Assembly (NCBI GenBank): GCA_963837005.1
Contig: CAWIMC010000013.1
Coordinates: 248,001 to 312,000 of the forward strand
DNA: 64,000 nt
From: CALDTK01 sp963837005
Lineage (GTDB): Bacteria > Bacteroidota > Bacteroidia > Chitinophagales > Saprospiraceae
Direction of reading: 5' to 3'
Position numbers and translations under genes: made by a program. Position 1 is the stretch's first letter. Each line of letters starts with the position of its first letter. A model generated the notes under the pieces. That model did not search any database and had not been told where the DNA came from. It saw only the letters and a list, made by a program, of their open reading frames with translations. Below are positions 19,418 through 28,715 of this stretch, in pieces.

Positions 19418-19715
19418 GGGGGCGGCCTTTGGCCCAGTTGGGCGGCCTTCGGCCTAATTGGGCGGCCTTTGGCCTAGATGGGCGACCTTCGGTCTAATTG
19501 GGCGGCCTTCGGCCTAGTTGGGCGGCCTTTGGCCTAATTGACTGTGCTTACGGCTGTGCGAGGGCCTAGTTGAGCTCAACTAGCGTAGCGCCCAATTAGG
19601 CGCAGCCGCCCAATTAGCGTAGCGCCCAACTAGCGAAGCGCCCAACTAGCGTAGCGCCCAACTAGCGTAGCGCCCAATTAGGCGGAGCCGCCCAATTAGC
19701 GTAGCGCCCAATCAG
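19418..19715. repeat. Array of GNA-triloop mini-hairpins
   Basis: About 15 short units. In the first part (to about 19540) the unit is TTGGGCGGCCTTYGGCCTAA or a close variant, about six times. In the second part (from about 19570) the unit is inverted: CTAGCGTAGCGCCCAA and variants. Read on the strand that gives GCCCAA, each unit contains a tiny hairpin with a GNA triloop: GC-GTA-GC, GC-GAA-GC, GGC-GCA-GCC, GGC-GGA-GCC and GGCC-GAA-GGCC. Stem and loop vary together. The array fills the space between two convergent genes and supplies the last codons and stop of dinB. Confidence 0.85.
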
Positions 19716-20268
19716 CATACCGCTCCTCATACACCCTGACATGGTGATAACAGTGCCCCGCAATCACGTACCCGATCGCTCGCACCGAGTGCACGTGCCC
19801 ACTCATCGTGCCTTTGCGCACCAAAGCACCCGCATCAAAGCTCTCGAACAGCATCCGCGTCCCCGCCCGCACGAGCTCCAACTCGTCTATCAAGGACTCT
19901 AGCGGCCGCGTCACCGGACCCAGCGTCGCTACGAACGCATCCTGGTCATACCCTGGCAGCGGCCCCGCGTCCCCGCGCCCGAACGTTAGCGCCCGGTACC
20001 CGAACACCCGCTCTGTATCCAGCACGTGCTGCAGCGCCTGCGCCACGGTCCACTTGCCCTCTGCGTACGCATAGTCTGCCCGCGACTGCGGCACCCGCGC
20101 CAGCCATTCCGAGAGTTGGTCCATGCTGTCATTGAGCGCCTCGTCGATAGAGAGGCCCTGCGGCACCTGCTTCAAGTAGGTAGCGTAGTAGTCGTAGTAT
20201 TCGTCGGGAGAGAGGTCGAGCATAGCGGGCGTCGTTTCGAGCGGACTTCCCGAATCCGGGAAATTCAT
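19696..20268 (-). CDS. DinB/YfiT-type four-helix metalloprotein
   Basis: 190 residues. The DinB-family pattern is YAYAEGKWTVAQALQHVLDTERVFGYRAL (first His ligand in LQHV) and AIGYVIAGHCYHHVRVYEERY, where HxxHH supplies the other metal ligands. The family members are DNA-damage-inducible or thiol-dependent metal proteins, and the substrate here is unknown. The final residues WALR and the stop are encoded by the first unit of the mini-hairpin array (TTGGGCGCTACGCTAA), so the array has grown into the gene end. A start at ATG 20223 (MLDLSPDEYYDYY) is as likely as 20268. Confidence 0.85.
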   Translation of the reverse strand: MNFPDSGSPLETTPAMLDLSPDEYYDYYATYLKQVPQGLSIDEALNDSMDQLSEWLARVPQSRADYAYAEGKWTVAQALQHVLDTERVFGYRALTFGRGDAGPLPGYDQDAFVATLGPVTRPLESLIDELELVRAGTRMLFESFDAGALVRKGTMSGHVHSVRAIGYVIAGHCYHHVRVYEERYADWALR

Positions 20269-20384
20269 TGGAGACTAGAAAGTCTAGCCACCAGGCCCCA
20301 AAGGTCGACAATCGCCCCCAAGTCCACCGACAATCGCAGCGCCCCTTCAGGCGAAGCTGCTCATCTAGTGCAGCGCCCTAAAAC

Positions 20385-21077
20385 CTACTGCCCAAACCCC
20401 TTCAGCATCGCGCTCATGTCCTGCAGCTCCACCCCTGCAGGCACCTCAAACGCCCCCAGGTCCACGTCCCCGCCCGTAGCCACCGCCCGGATGTACATGT
20501 GCACTACCTCCTTGCCGTTCTTGCTCGGCGAATGCGCCTCCAGCACCATGGGATTGTCGACGCCAGCGACAGCTGGTTTGGCGGCCGCCGTCTGTCCGAC
20601 GCCCTCCGCGATCAAGCCGTAATCGAAGCCTGGGATGTCCGCGACCCACATCTCGGAGGTCGTGCCGTCGTCGGTGACCCTATACTTCTCGGCGCTATAC
20701 CCGATGATCGTTTTTTTCTCGCCGGTCGCCACGAAAGTGCCTTCGAAGCCGTCTTGCTTGCTCTTCGGCAGCTTGATCAAGGGCATGCGAATGGCCGAGC
20801 GCTCGCCCTTGTGCGTCGAGATCGTCGTCATCGTCTTGCCCTCGGTATCATAAATGATGATCGCCTCCGTGCCGTCGGTAGTCGTCTCGATGGCGATGCG
20901 GTCGCCGTCACTCGTGATGCTCACCACCGACGATCCCTTGTCCACCATCTTGCCCTTCTTCTCCTGCTGCACTTCCATCGTGAGGAAGATCTGCGCGTGG
21001 AGCGAGAGCCCCGCCACCAAGCAGACGATGAACAGGAAGGCCTCAATAAGTGTGGTCGAGCGGAGGGGAAGGGACAT
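20385..21077 (-). CDS. DUF4412 secreted protein
   Basis: 230 residues from ATG 21077 (MSLPLRSTTLIEAFLFIVCL), a signal peptide ending at HAQ. The mature part matches the DUF4412 pattern: QIFLTMEVQQEKKGKMVDKG, IETTTDGTEAIIIYDTEGKTM, IIGYSAEKYRV and TSEMWVADIPGFDYG. The family is a common Bacteroidota periplasmic or surface protein of unknown function with an LolA-like curved sheet suspected. The promoter region to the TPR gene holds two TTTT-hairpins facing each other (21087 and 21152). Confidence 0.82.
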   Translation of the reverse strand: MSLPLRSTTLIEAFLFIVCLVAGLSLHAQIFLTMEVQQEKKGKMVDKGSSVVSITSDGDRIAIETTTDGTEAIIIYDTEGKTMTTISTHKGERSAIRMPLIKLPKSKQDGFEGTFVATGEKKTIIGYSAEKYRVTDDGTTSEMWVADIPGFDYGLIAEGVGQTAAAKPAVAGVDNPMVLEAHSPSKNGKEVVHMYIRAVATGGDVDLGAFEVPAGVELQDMSAMLKGFGQ

Positions 21078-21086
21078 GGGGTTGGG

Positions 21087-21165
21087 TTTTGACGAAAGTC
21101 TTCTCGAAGGCCTCAGCCAGCTTGGCATCAGCGCGCCGAAGATGCAGCTTAGGCTTTCGCCAAAA
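21087..21165. repeat. Facing pair of TTTT-hairpins between divergent genes
   Basis: TTTTGACGAAAGTC at 21087-21100 on the plus strand and TTTTGGCGAAAGCC at 21152-21165 on the minus strand. They point towards each other in the space between the divergent DUF4412 and TPR genes. The two use different but self-complementary stems, so this pair shows the covariation in one intergenic region. Confidence 0.85.
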
Positions 21166-21223
21166 CGCCCGCTTTGACAACCGGCCCAGTTGGCTTTACA
21201 ATTGGTGCCGTTACCTTCACGCC

Positions 21224-21652
21224 GTGCAAGCCGGTCCCTCTCCGCTCCCCGCCCAAATCGCGGCTCTTTCCGAACGCGGCGACCACCTCGCCGAGTCGGG
21301 CAACTACAACGCCGCTGTTGCCCGCTACCAGGAGGCCCTCGCGCTACTACCCCCCGACCAAGCCCGGGGCGCCACTGCCAGCTGGCTCCACGCCGCTATC
21401 GGGGACGCGTACTTCGCCAAGGGCAATTTTGAGGCTTGCCGCCAAAACATGCTGTCCGCCTTCCGTATCCCCGGCGGCTCCGACAACCCCTTCGTCCGCC
21501 TCCGCCTCGGCCAGGCCTGCCTCGAACTCGCCGACGGCCCCCAGGCCCTGGAGCACCTCCTCATGGCCTTCCGCATCGGTGGCGAATCCCTCTTCTTCAA
21601 TGACGACCCGAAGTACTTCCGGTGGCTGGCGGATCGCGTGGCGGAGGGGTGA
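21224..21652 (+). CDS. Tetratricopeptide-repeat protein
   Basis: 142 residues from GTG 21224 (VQAGPSPLPAQIAALSERGD). Three TPR-like helix pairs follow: ALSERGDHLAESGNYNAAVARYQEALALL (in family terms, a canonical G-Y-A-A-Y-A spacing), ATASWLHAAIGDAYFAKGNFEACRQNMLSAF and RLRLGQACLELADGPQALEHLLMAF. It ends in ADRVAEG. The length and the DDPKYFRWL tail match small cytoplasmic TPR proteins of Bacteroidota. A TTTT-hairpin with a 5-nt loop (21433-21447) encodes CRQN at a helix end. Confidence 0.8.
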   Translation: MQAGPSPLPAQIAALSERGDHLAESGNYNAAVARYQEALALLPPDQARGATASWLHAAIGDAYFAKGNFEACRQNMLSAFRIPGGSDNPFVRLRLGQACLELADGPQALEHLLMAFRIGGESLFFNDDPKYFRWLADRVAEG

Positions 21653-21757
21653 AAACCTGAACGCAGTGCTTGCAGAGCGACGCAAGATCTAATTGAGCGC
21701 AGCGACAGCCATGGGGTAGCCCGCACTCCGCGGCTCCTGCATTCCGGTCCCCTCACG

Positions 21758-22936
21758 CTAACACTTCAGCACCACCTTAATGCACCCATCTTTCTTGTCC
21801 CGAAAGGTGTCGTACATCTTCGGCGCGTCCTCCAGGGGCGCGGTGTGCGTGATGACGAAACTCGGGTCAATCTCCCCGGAGGTGATCTTGGCCATCAGTG
21901 GCTCGAGGTAGCGCTGGACGTGCGTCTGGCCCATCTTGAAAGTGAGGCCTTTATTCATCGCGGCGCCGAAGGGCAAGGTCACGGTCGTCGCGTAGACGCC
22001 AGGTACGGAGATGGTCCCGCCCTTGCGCACGCTCATGATCGCGTCCTGGAGCACGTAGCCGTGGTCGGTCTGGGTGTGGGTCTTCTGGCGCAATACGTCG
22101 ACGGCCGTCGCGAGGCCATTACTCGCGTGTGACTCGGCGCCGACGGCGTCGATGGCGCGGTCCGGTCCGCGGCCCTTCGTCATGGCCTGGAGCTGGTCGT
22201 AGACGCTGCCCTTGGCGTCGTCCGAGAAGTCGATCGTCTCGGCCCGGCCGTGCGTACGTGCCATTTCGAGGCGCTCGGGCACCTGGTCGATCGCGATGAC
22301 GCGGCCGGCGCCCATCATCCATGCGCTCTGGATGGCGAACTGGCCCACCGGTCCGCAGCCCCAGACGGCCACCGTGTCACCGGGCGCGATCTCGGCGTTC
22401 TCGGCGGCCATGTAGCCGGTCGGGAAGATGTCGGACAGGAACAGCGCCTGCTCGTCGGTGAGGCCGTCGGGCACCTTGATTGGGCCGACGTCGGCGTGGG
22501 GTACGCGTAGCAGCTCCGCCTGGCCCCCGGGGATGCCGCCGGTCAGGTGGCTATAGCCGAAGATGCCGGCCGGGGCATGACCCATCTGCGCGATGGCGTT
22601 CTCGGGCTTCGGATTCGACGTGTCGCACAGCGAATACATGGTCTGCTCGCAGAAGTAACATTGCCCGCACGAGATCGTGAACGGCACCACGACGCGGTCG
22701 CCGACCTTGAGCTTCTGCACCTGGCTACCGACTTCCACCACGATGCCCATCGGCTCGTGGCCAATGATATCACCGGCTTTCATCATCGGCACGAAGCCAT
22801 CGTAGAGGTGGAGGTCCGACCCGCAGATGGCCGTCGAGGTGATCTTGACGATACAATCGGTCGGGTAGAGGATCTTCGGGTCGGGGTGCGTGTCAACGCG
22901 GACGTCGCCTTGGCCGTGGTACGTAAGTGCTCTCAT
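21758..22936 (-). CDS. Zinc-dependent alcohol/formaldehyde dehydrogenase
   Basis: 392 residues from ATG 22936 (MRALTYHGQGDVRVD), a medium-chain dehydrogenase. Catalytic-zinc ligands are in STAICGSDLHLY and GHEPMGIVVEVG, and structural-zinc Cys in SCGQCYFCEQTMYSLC. The Rossmann motif is VAVWGCGPVGQFAIQSA. Length and motifs match the glutathione-independent formaldehyde-dehydrogenase-like group of the family, which use NAD(P). The longer frame upstream is not coding. It is preceded by a TTTT-hairpin at 23120 in the divergent promoter region. Confidence 0.92.
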   Translation of the reverse strand: MRALTYHGQGDVRVDTHPDPKILYPTDCIVKITSTAICGSDLHLYDGFVPMMKAGDIIGHEPMGIVVEVGSQVQKLKVGDRVVVPFTISCGQCYFCEQTMYSLCDTSNPKPENAIAQMGHAPAGIFGYSHLTGGIPGGQAELLRVPHADVGPIKVPDGLTDEQALFLSDIFPTGYMAAENAEIAPGDTVAVWGCGPVGQFAIQSAWMMGAGRVIAIDQVPERLEMARTHGRAETIDFSDDAKGSVYDQLQAMTKGRGPDRAIDAVGAESHASNGLATAVDVLRQKTHTQTDHGYVLQDAIMSVRKGGTISVPGVYATTVTLPFGAAMNKGLTFKMGQTHVQRYLEPLMAKITSGEIDPSFVITHTAPLEDAPKMYDTFRDKKDGCIKVVLKC

Positions 22937-23216
22937 AGCGTAAGGGATTTTGGTGTTTCGGGTAGCTCGGTACTGAGTTGTTATGCGGAACGGTGCCCCG
23001 GCCGGCTTGTTCGAGTCAAACTTTCGCGAAGCCAACAGCGGCGGGTGGGGTCAGCTTGTGGGAGTTGCGTTCGGTGGGGCGCAGCCCAATCTAGTCTCAG
23101 CCGAAGCGGCCGCAGCAGGTTTTGGCGAAAGCCCCTGCCTGACCCTCCCTCAACATTTCTGCGTATTCGTCGGCCCAAGGCGGTGCATAATGCTGTGCTT
23201 GCGAAACCATTTGATC

Positions 23217-24025
23217 ATGCGCGTAACTCTGCTTTGCCTCCTGTGGCTCTGCAGTCTACCGCTCGCCCGCGCCGGCAGCGACCTCCCGAAACTCGGGAAG
23301 GCCAGCGAAGCCTGGTTTGGCGACAATCCATACGCCGCCGACAGCAGCGTCTACGCTTACGTTATCGCGCAGGACATCGAGATCAACTTCGGGTTCCTGC
23401 GGATCGGCAGCACCGGTCTCACGCGCCGGATCGACACCCGCCGTATCGTGCGCGTCCTCGACCCACAGGGCTACGGCCAGGCACTCGTTGAAATTCAGTA
23501 TTACGACCCGGAGGGCGGCGGCGTCAGCGAGCGTCTCACCAACGTGGATGCGTATACCCACCGGCTCGTGGGTGGGAAGATCGGGACGCAGCGGGTCGCC
23601 AGGGAAGAGCAGTACCGCACGCGACTCTCCCCGGAGTACGTCGAGGTGGCGTTCAGCTTCTCGGGCGTGGTGGCCGTTACCGTTCTGGACCTCGCGCACT
23701 CCCGCGAGAGCGGCAACCTCAGCTCCTGCCCGGTTACTTACTTCCAGGATCTCATCCCGGGGGCTTCCCGGGCCTCGTCAACGTCACCACCACCAACCGC
23801 GACGCCTTCTACCGTTACCAAGTCACCGACGACGACAACACCCTCGTCATCAGCACCACGCTCGCCGTCAGGAACCTCACCTACCTCCCGGACCGCTACC
23901 ATGAGGTGCGGGCCTTGTTCGAGCGCCGCCTGACGGTCAATGCCGGCATCTACCCCGCCGAGGACGCCGGGGGGATCGCCAGATTCGCTGCGGCGGTGAA
24001 GCGGGCCGATGCGGGTATACGGTAG
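23217..24025 (+). pseudogene. Decayed DUF3857/transglutaminase-like gene
   Basis: A signal peptide from ATG 23217 is followed by a DUF3857-like N-terminus (SSVYAYVIAQDIEINFGF, RIVRVLDPQGYGQALVEIQY, LTNVDAYTHRLVGGKIGTQR, LSPEYVEVAFSFSGV). The expected few hundred residues (rest of DUF3857 and the transglutaminase core) are missing. The reading jumps to VTYFQDLIPG and, after one extra base in a G-run near 23760, to GFPGLVNVTTTNRDAFYRYQ and RLTVNAGIYPAE with a stop at 24023-24025. An internal deletion plus a frameshift argue for a pseudogene rather than sequencing error alone. Confidence 0.6.
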
Positions 24026-24242
24026 CGGTGCTGGACGGGGAGGTGAAGCCGCGAGGGTGCGGGGCGTTGGGTCAAACCGCTAGACATTTCGCTGCAGCCG
24101 TCGGTCGGGATGCCTAGCGCTGTGCCTCCGATTGCTTCGCAACCGAGCCTCCGTGTCGCGCTATGCCTCGGTGCTTCTGTGTCGAATCGCATAAGGTCTG
24201 GCGGTCTGGTGCGGGGTGCCGTGCATAAGTGAAGGGCGTTGT

Positions 24243-26940
24243 CTATTTTTTCCGTCCCCGAATCGGTACCCACGCCTCTACCACCACCGCCGCCGGTGCC
24301 GCCTCCGTGCGCACGTCGCTCAGGAAGGGCTGGCCGAAGCTCACGTTGCGCGCCCGCCTCTCGCCCGCGAGATTGTAGCCGCGTACACCCAGCGTCACCC
24401 CCGAACGATCGGCGCGCAGCTCGTAGCTGCCCCCGGCCTCGAGGTAGCCGTAGGTCCGGGCCGTAAAGCCATTGGCGTTGGCCTGCCCCAGACTCCCGCG
24501 CACGTTCCAGCGCCAGCGATCGGCGAAGTAGGCGATGAGTAGCGAGGCGGTCGTATTGCGGCTGCGGGTGTCGATTGCGCCCCGCACATCCTGGTGCTGG
24601 TGATTGACGATCAGCGTCGGGGCGATCCCGAAGTAGCCCGGCCACGACAGCTTGTACTCGAGGCCCATGCCCGTGGTGCGCACCTGCCCCGCGGCGTCGA
24701 CCACGTTGCTCTCGGCACTCCGGCGGTAGCCGGTCAGCGTGAGGTTGCTCACGAGCCGCAGCTCGAGGCTTACGTGCGTGAGGCGCAGGGCGCCGTCGAG
24801 GGCGTCGACGCGGCGCTGGCCGGCGCGGTTGACGACTTGACTACGCTGCGTAAGGTCGTAGGTGTTCAAGATCTCGGACTCGCGGTAGGTGTAGCGCAGG
24901 CTGGCCGTATAGTCGATGTCGAGGGCGCGGAGGCGGCGCGAGGCGGTGGCACCAACCTGATCGGAGAAGGTTGGCGTGACGACGGCCAGCGGGACCTCCA
25001 GCGAGAAAGGATCGCTCAGGTAGCGGAGACCGCTTTCGTAGGGCAGGAAGGGCAGGCGCACGCGGCGCTGGTTGTAGAGCGAGTACACCGGTCGGCCGTT
25101 GTCGACGTATTCGGCGCGGACCCGGTAGCCGGTCGCGGAGGCGCTACGCGAGAGACGTTGGTCCTGTACGCCGATCTGCTCCACCGAGGCGTCCGCCCGC
25201 CACTTACGCGACAGTGGGGCGACCAGACTTCCGCCCAAACGCTGCGTACCGTAGCTCTGGGCGAGCGCCTGCGTCGGGAGGGTTTCGCCGCGCTGCGCGA
25301 GGTCGATCTTAGGGGTGCTCAGTTGATCGGTGGCTACGGCGTAGAACTGGAGCGTGGCCCAGGGCTGTCGCCAAAACACCTTCGCGCCGGCCCGTAGGAC
25401 ACGGTAGTCGAGAGCACGGGTTTGGTCGACGCTATTGGTACGCCTTTCGGCAAAACCTACCGCATCGAGTAAAGTGGTATCGACGTCTAGCCGTAGATCG
25501 TCGGCGAGGGCGCCCTGGTCGGCTTGCGCGAAAACTTGCAGGGCGGTGGCGGCGCCGAGGGCCTGGTTGACGCGGGCCCCGAGGTAGAGCGGCAGATTGT
25601 CGGCGCGGTTGTTTTGACGAAAGTCCTGGTCGGGTGTGCCTGGCTGGAGCAGCGTGACGCGGGCCTCCGAGCGCTCGCGCCACGGCTCGGCCCGGGCGTG
25701 GACGCGCCAACTGGTTTTGCCGGAAGGCGCCGCATTGTAGTGATCGAGGGACAGCAGGTAGCCCTGGCCCGCGACACTCGATGCCCGCCGCGTATCGAGT
25801 CGGTAGTCGACGTCCGTACCGGTGGCCCCCAGGCTCGACACGTTCTCGATCGCGTCCTCGCCGTGCTGCGCCTTGACCTCGAACCTCGTGCGCGCCGCGC
25901 CCCGCCCGTTGAGCAGCGCCCGAACCCCGAGGTCCGCCACGAGCGCATCGCCGACGATCTCGGCGGGCGCCTGCGCGAGGTTGCCGTTCCAGGCACTGGT
26001 TTGGGAAGGGAGCTCGTCGTAGGACTCGCCGACGGGTTCGGGGCTCTTTCCGTCGAGCGAGAAGGCGTCACTGCGGGCTCGAGAAGCCGGCGGTGGTGGT
26101 CGCGAGGCGCGAGGCCGTGGCGTCGGCGTAGTAGGCCGCCGGTCCGTCGAGCAGGATGGCGCCGGCCTCGTGTCGGTAGCGCCAAGCGCCCTGCGGCGTG
26201 CTGCCCTCGGCGAGTCGCGCCTGCCCGTCGACGGTGCCGCGGGCCTCCTCCTTGGTAGTGATGTCGATGACAGTCTCGTTGGAGGGCTCGAGGCGCGCCA
26301 GCACGGCGTCTTCGTGGAAGCGCTCGACGGCGTTGGCGCCCTTGACGATGTCGGGCGAGAGCCGGGCCAGCGGCTGGGCGTACTGCCCGGCGCCGAAGAT
26401 GTCCTTGCCGTCGACGAGGACGCGGTTGACGGCTTGGCCGCGGTACTTCAGCATGCCGTTGCTCTGCAGCTCGACGTCCGGCGAGCGGGCGAGGAGCTGC
26501 GCGATCGACTGTTCGGAAGAGTCGCGGAAGGTGGTGAGATCGAGGGCGGAGGTGTCGTTGTTGCCGACGGTAGTGGCGCGGCGCTTCCCCTGCACCTGGA
26601 CCTCCTGCAGGTCAAAGGTCCGCTCGATGAGGGTGACGCTGAGCATGGTCGGCTCGCCGTTATCGGAGAAGGTAACGGCGTGACGCTGCGGCTCGTAGCC
26701 GAGCATTTCGACGCTGACGAGGGCGGCGGTGGTGCCTTCCGGCAAAACGATCGCGCTGCGTCCGTCGGCGTCGGTGATGCCCTGGGCGATGGCGCGGGCA
26801 CCGTCGGGGGAGAGGACGAGGATAAAGGCGCCTGGGAGGGGGCCGGCGGCGTCACGGATGGCGGAGGTGAGGGATTGGGCGCAGGCCTGGGACCAGACGC
26901 CAAGGGCGAAGAGACATGCTAGTCCTAAAGCGCGTATCAA
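24243..26940 (-). CDS. TonB-receptor-like outer-membrane protein paired with GLPGLI genes, frameshifted
   Basis: About 900 residues. The likely TTG start at 26940 overlaps the upstream stop. A signal peptide is followed by a carboxypeptidase-regulatory-like domain (LPGAFILVLSPDGARAIAQG, ITDADGRSAIVLPEGTTAAL) and a plug (SIAQLLARSPDVELQSNGML, RVLVDGKDIFGAGQ, AVERFHEDAVL, NETVIDITTKEE), then a long barrel ending PIRGRKK. The frame changes at about 26074, where dropping one base joins ATTTAGFSSP to SDAFSLDGKSPEP. The plug style with VLVDGKxxF is typical of receptors encoded beside GLPGLI proteins, which precede it here. Five TTTT-hairpins lie in it. Confidence 0.87.
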
Positions 26941-27764
26941 CGCTCGATCCTGTCTGCGACCGTTAATTTCCGTCGCTTCGCCTTGACTTCGGCAAGCTTG
27001 TAATCCCTGATGTAGTGCCACTTGTCAACTTCGAAATTGGCGTCGCGCGGTGGGTCGTTGGATGTCATAGAGCTGCCCGGTGTACTCATGGCTTCGACGC
27101 GCAAGAGTAGGGTGATGACCTGCTGTTGAAGTTCAACGTAAGATCTGGGGGTACCCACGGTGAAGCTGGGTAGCGGATGATTCTTCAATGGCTCGACGCT
27201 CTCTAGAACGAAGCCGACCTTCTGATCGCTAGATCGCAGTTCTGCGGTCAGTCCCGGCAGCCCGTGCAATTTGTAGATTCCGATGCTAGTTGGCAGGCTC
27301 GGAATGAACCACGCTACGTAATCGCGTCCGCCAAAACTGGCAGACGCCCTTTGACACGCATAGCCTTGGGCACACACTTTAGTCTGTTGACTGATCTCCC
27401 AGTCGAGCACGGGGATGTTGTCGGTGAGGATGGTCCACTCGCCGTCACGGCCGCTTCCGCCGTAGCTGGTCTTGAATCGAACGGTTCCTTCGTTGAGATC
27501 TATTCGCATGAGTCGAGCGTCTGGATCGCCGGTGGTAACGTCGACGTTTCTTCCAACTACTTCGTATTTTGACTCCGAAGAGTAGGAAGGTGACCACAGG
27601 GCTGCACTGTCTCGGTCGATGGCTAGGTGATACGTGCCCGATCTGTATTCATAGTTTTCAAATTGTAGTGTTGCGTCGTAGGTAGCCAAATATTGGGCAG
27701 AGACACTAGCGCAAAGGAGACATGCACATGCCGTAAGCAGAATTCTATTTAATCTGACAATCAT
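26937..27764 (-). CDS. GLPGLI family protein (copy 1)
   Basis: 275 residues with a signal peptide (ILLTACACLLCASVSAQ). The naming motif is in IYKLHGLPGLTAELRSSDQK. Also family-like are YVAWFIPSLPTSIGIY upstream of it and ESVEPLKN downstream. The function of the family is unknown. Members are regularly encoded next to TonB-receptor-like barrels, as here: the stop overlaps the receptor start by 3 bases. It is clearly a paralogue of the next gene, and the two likely arose by tandem duplication. Confidence 0.9.
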   Translation of the reverse strand: MIVRLNRILLTACACLLCASVSAQYLATYDATLQFENYEYRSGTYHLAIDRDSAALWSPSYSSESKYEVVGRNVDVTTGDPDARLMRIDLNEGTVRFKTSYGGSGRDGEWTILTDNIPVLDWEISQQTKVCAQGYACQRASASFGGRDYVAWFIPSLPTSIGIYKLHGLPGLTAELRSSDQKVGFVLESVEPLKNHPLPSFTVGTPRSYVELQQQVITLLLRVEAMSTPGSSMTSNDPPRDANFEVDKWHYIRDYKLAEVKAKRRKLTVADRIER

Positions 27765-27818
27765 CAGCCAAACTTAATTTGCAAAGTGAATGCGTTCGTG
27801 CCAGCGGAAGATTGTTAC

Positions 27819-28643
27819 TTACTCAAACCTATCATTCGCCTGCCGCTTACGCCGCCCCGCCTTGATCTCGGCGAGCTTGTACTTCTTGATGTAGTCCCAT
27901 TTGTCGAGCTCTATTTCGCAGGTACGACATGGATCGTTGCTCGTCACGGAGGCGTTGTACTGCGTCCCAATCGCTTCGATGACGTGTAGGTGTTTGATGA
28001 CCTCTCTTTGGAGTTCTGCGTACGTCCGGTACGCGCCCTCTGTATACGACGGGATATGGTTTCGCGAAGGTGCGACTTCCACGAGCCGCACGTCGATCAT
28101 TCCGTCGGCGCTCCTGAGTTCGTCTACGAGTCCAGGTAGGCCATGTAGCATCCACGGTCCGAAATAGGTGGGGACGGAGGGGATGTACCAGACGGTGTAA
28201 TCGCGGCCACCATATTTGCCCTCCGCCTCGAGGCAAGATTGCCCGAGGCGATTGATCCTCGAAGCCCCCGTAGCTCGCCACGCTATCCGGGGATATGGGT
28301 CTGAAAGGATCGACCAAACGCCCTGACTACGGCCGCCGCCGTAGTGCGTCTTCCAGCGTACCGTACTATCGGCAATGGTGGTGAGGAAGAGCCGTTGATC
28401 AGGATCGCCTAACATAGACTCCACCACCTTACCACCGCCCTTCACCCAGGAAGATACTGGGTAAGCAACGTTGACGAACGCTGCCGAGTCCGCATTAAAG
28501 AGAAGGTGGTACTCGCCCGAGCGATAGAACATGTCTGGGATGCTCGAAGTCACGGCATACTTCGCGAGCGTGTTCGCGGCAGATGCGCAGAGGCTCCACG
28601 ACAGACCGAGGGTTAGCATCGCGAGACTTAACAGATACTTCAT
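27819..28643 (-). CDS. GLPGLI family protein (copy 2)
   Basis: 274 residues from ATG 28643 (MKYLLSLAMLTLGLSWSLCASA). The motif is WMLHGLPGLVDELRSADGMID, preceded by YGGRDYTVWYIPSVPTYFG. C-terminally it keeps CRTCEIELDKWDYIKKYKLAE, which aligns with NFEVDKWHYIRDYKLAE in copy 1 but adds two Cys. It is first in the three-gene run GLPGLI-GLPGLI-receptor. Confidence 0.9.
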   Translation of the reverse strand: MKYLLSLAMLTLGLSWSLCASAANTLAKYAVTSSIPDMFYRSGEYHLLFNADSAAFVNVAYPVSSWVKGGGKVVESMLGDPDQRLFLTTIADSTVRWKTHYGGGRSQGVWSILSDPYPRIAWRATGASRINRLGQSCLEAEGKYGGRDYTVWYIPSVPTYFGPWMLHGLPGLVDELRSADGMIDVRLVEVAPSRNHIPSYTEGAYRTYAELQREVIKHLHVIEAIGTQYNASVTSNDPCRTCEIELDKWDYIKKYKLAEIKAGRRKRQANDRFE

Positions 28644-28715
28644 ACCCACCAAGATTTGAGCTTCCCAAATTAGCCAGTCCGAACGAGTTGCTTGGTTTGT
28701 GTAGTGTCAGCAGAC

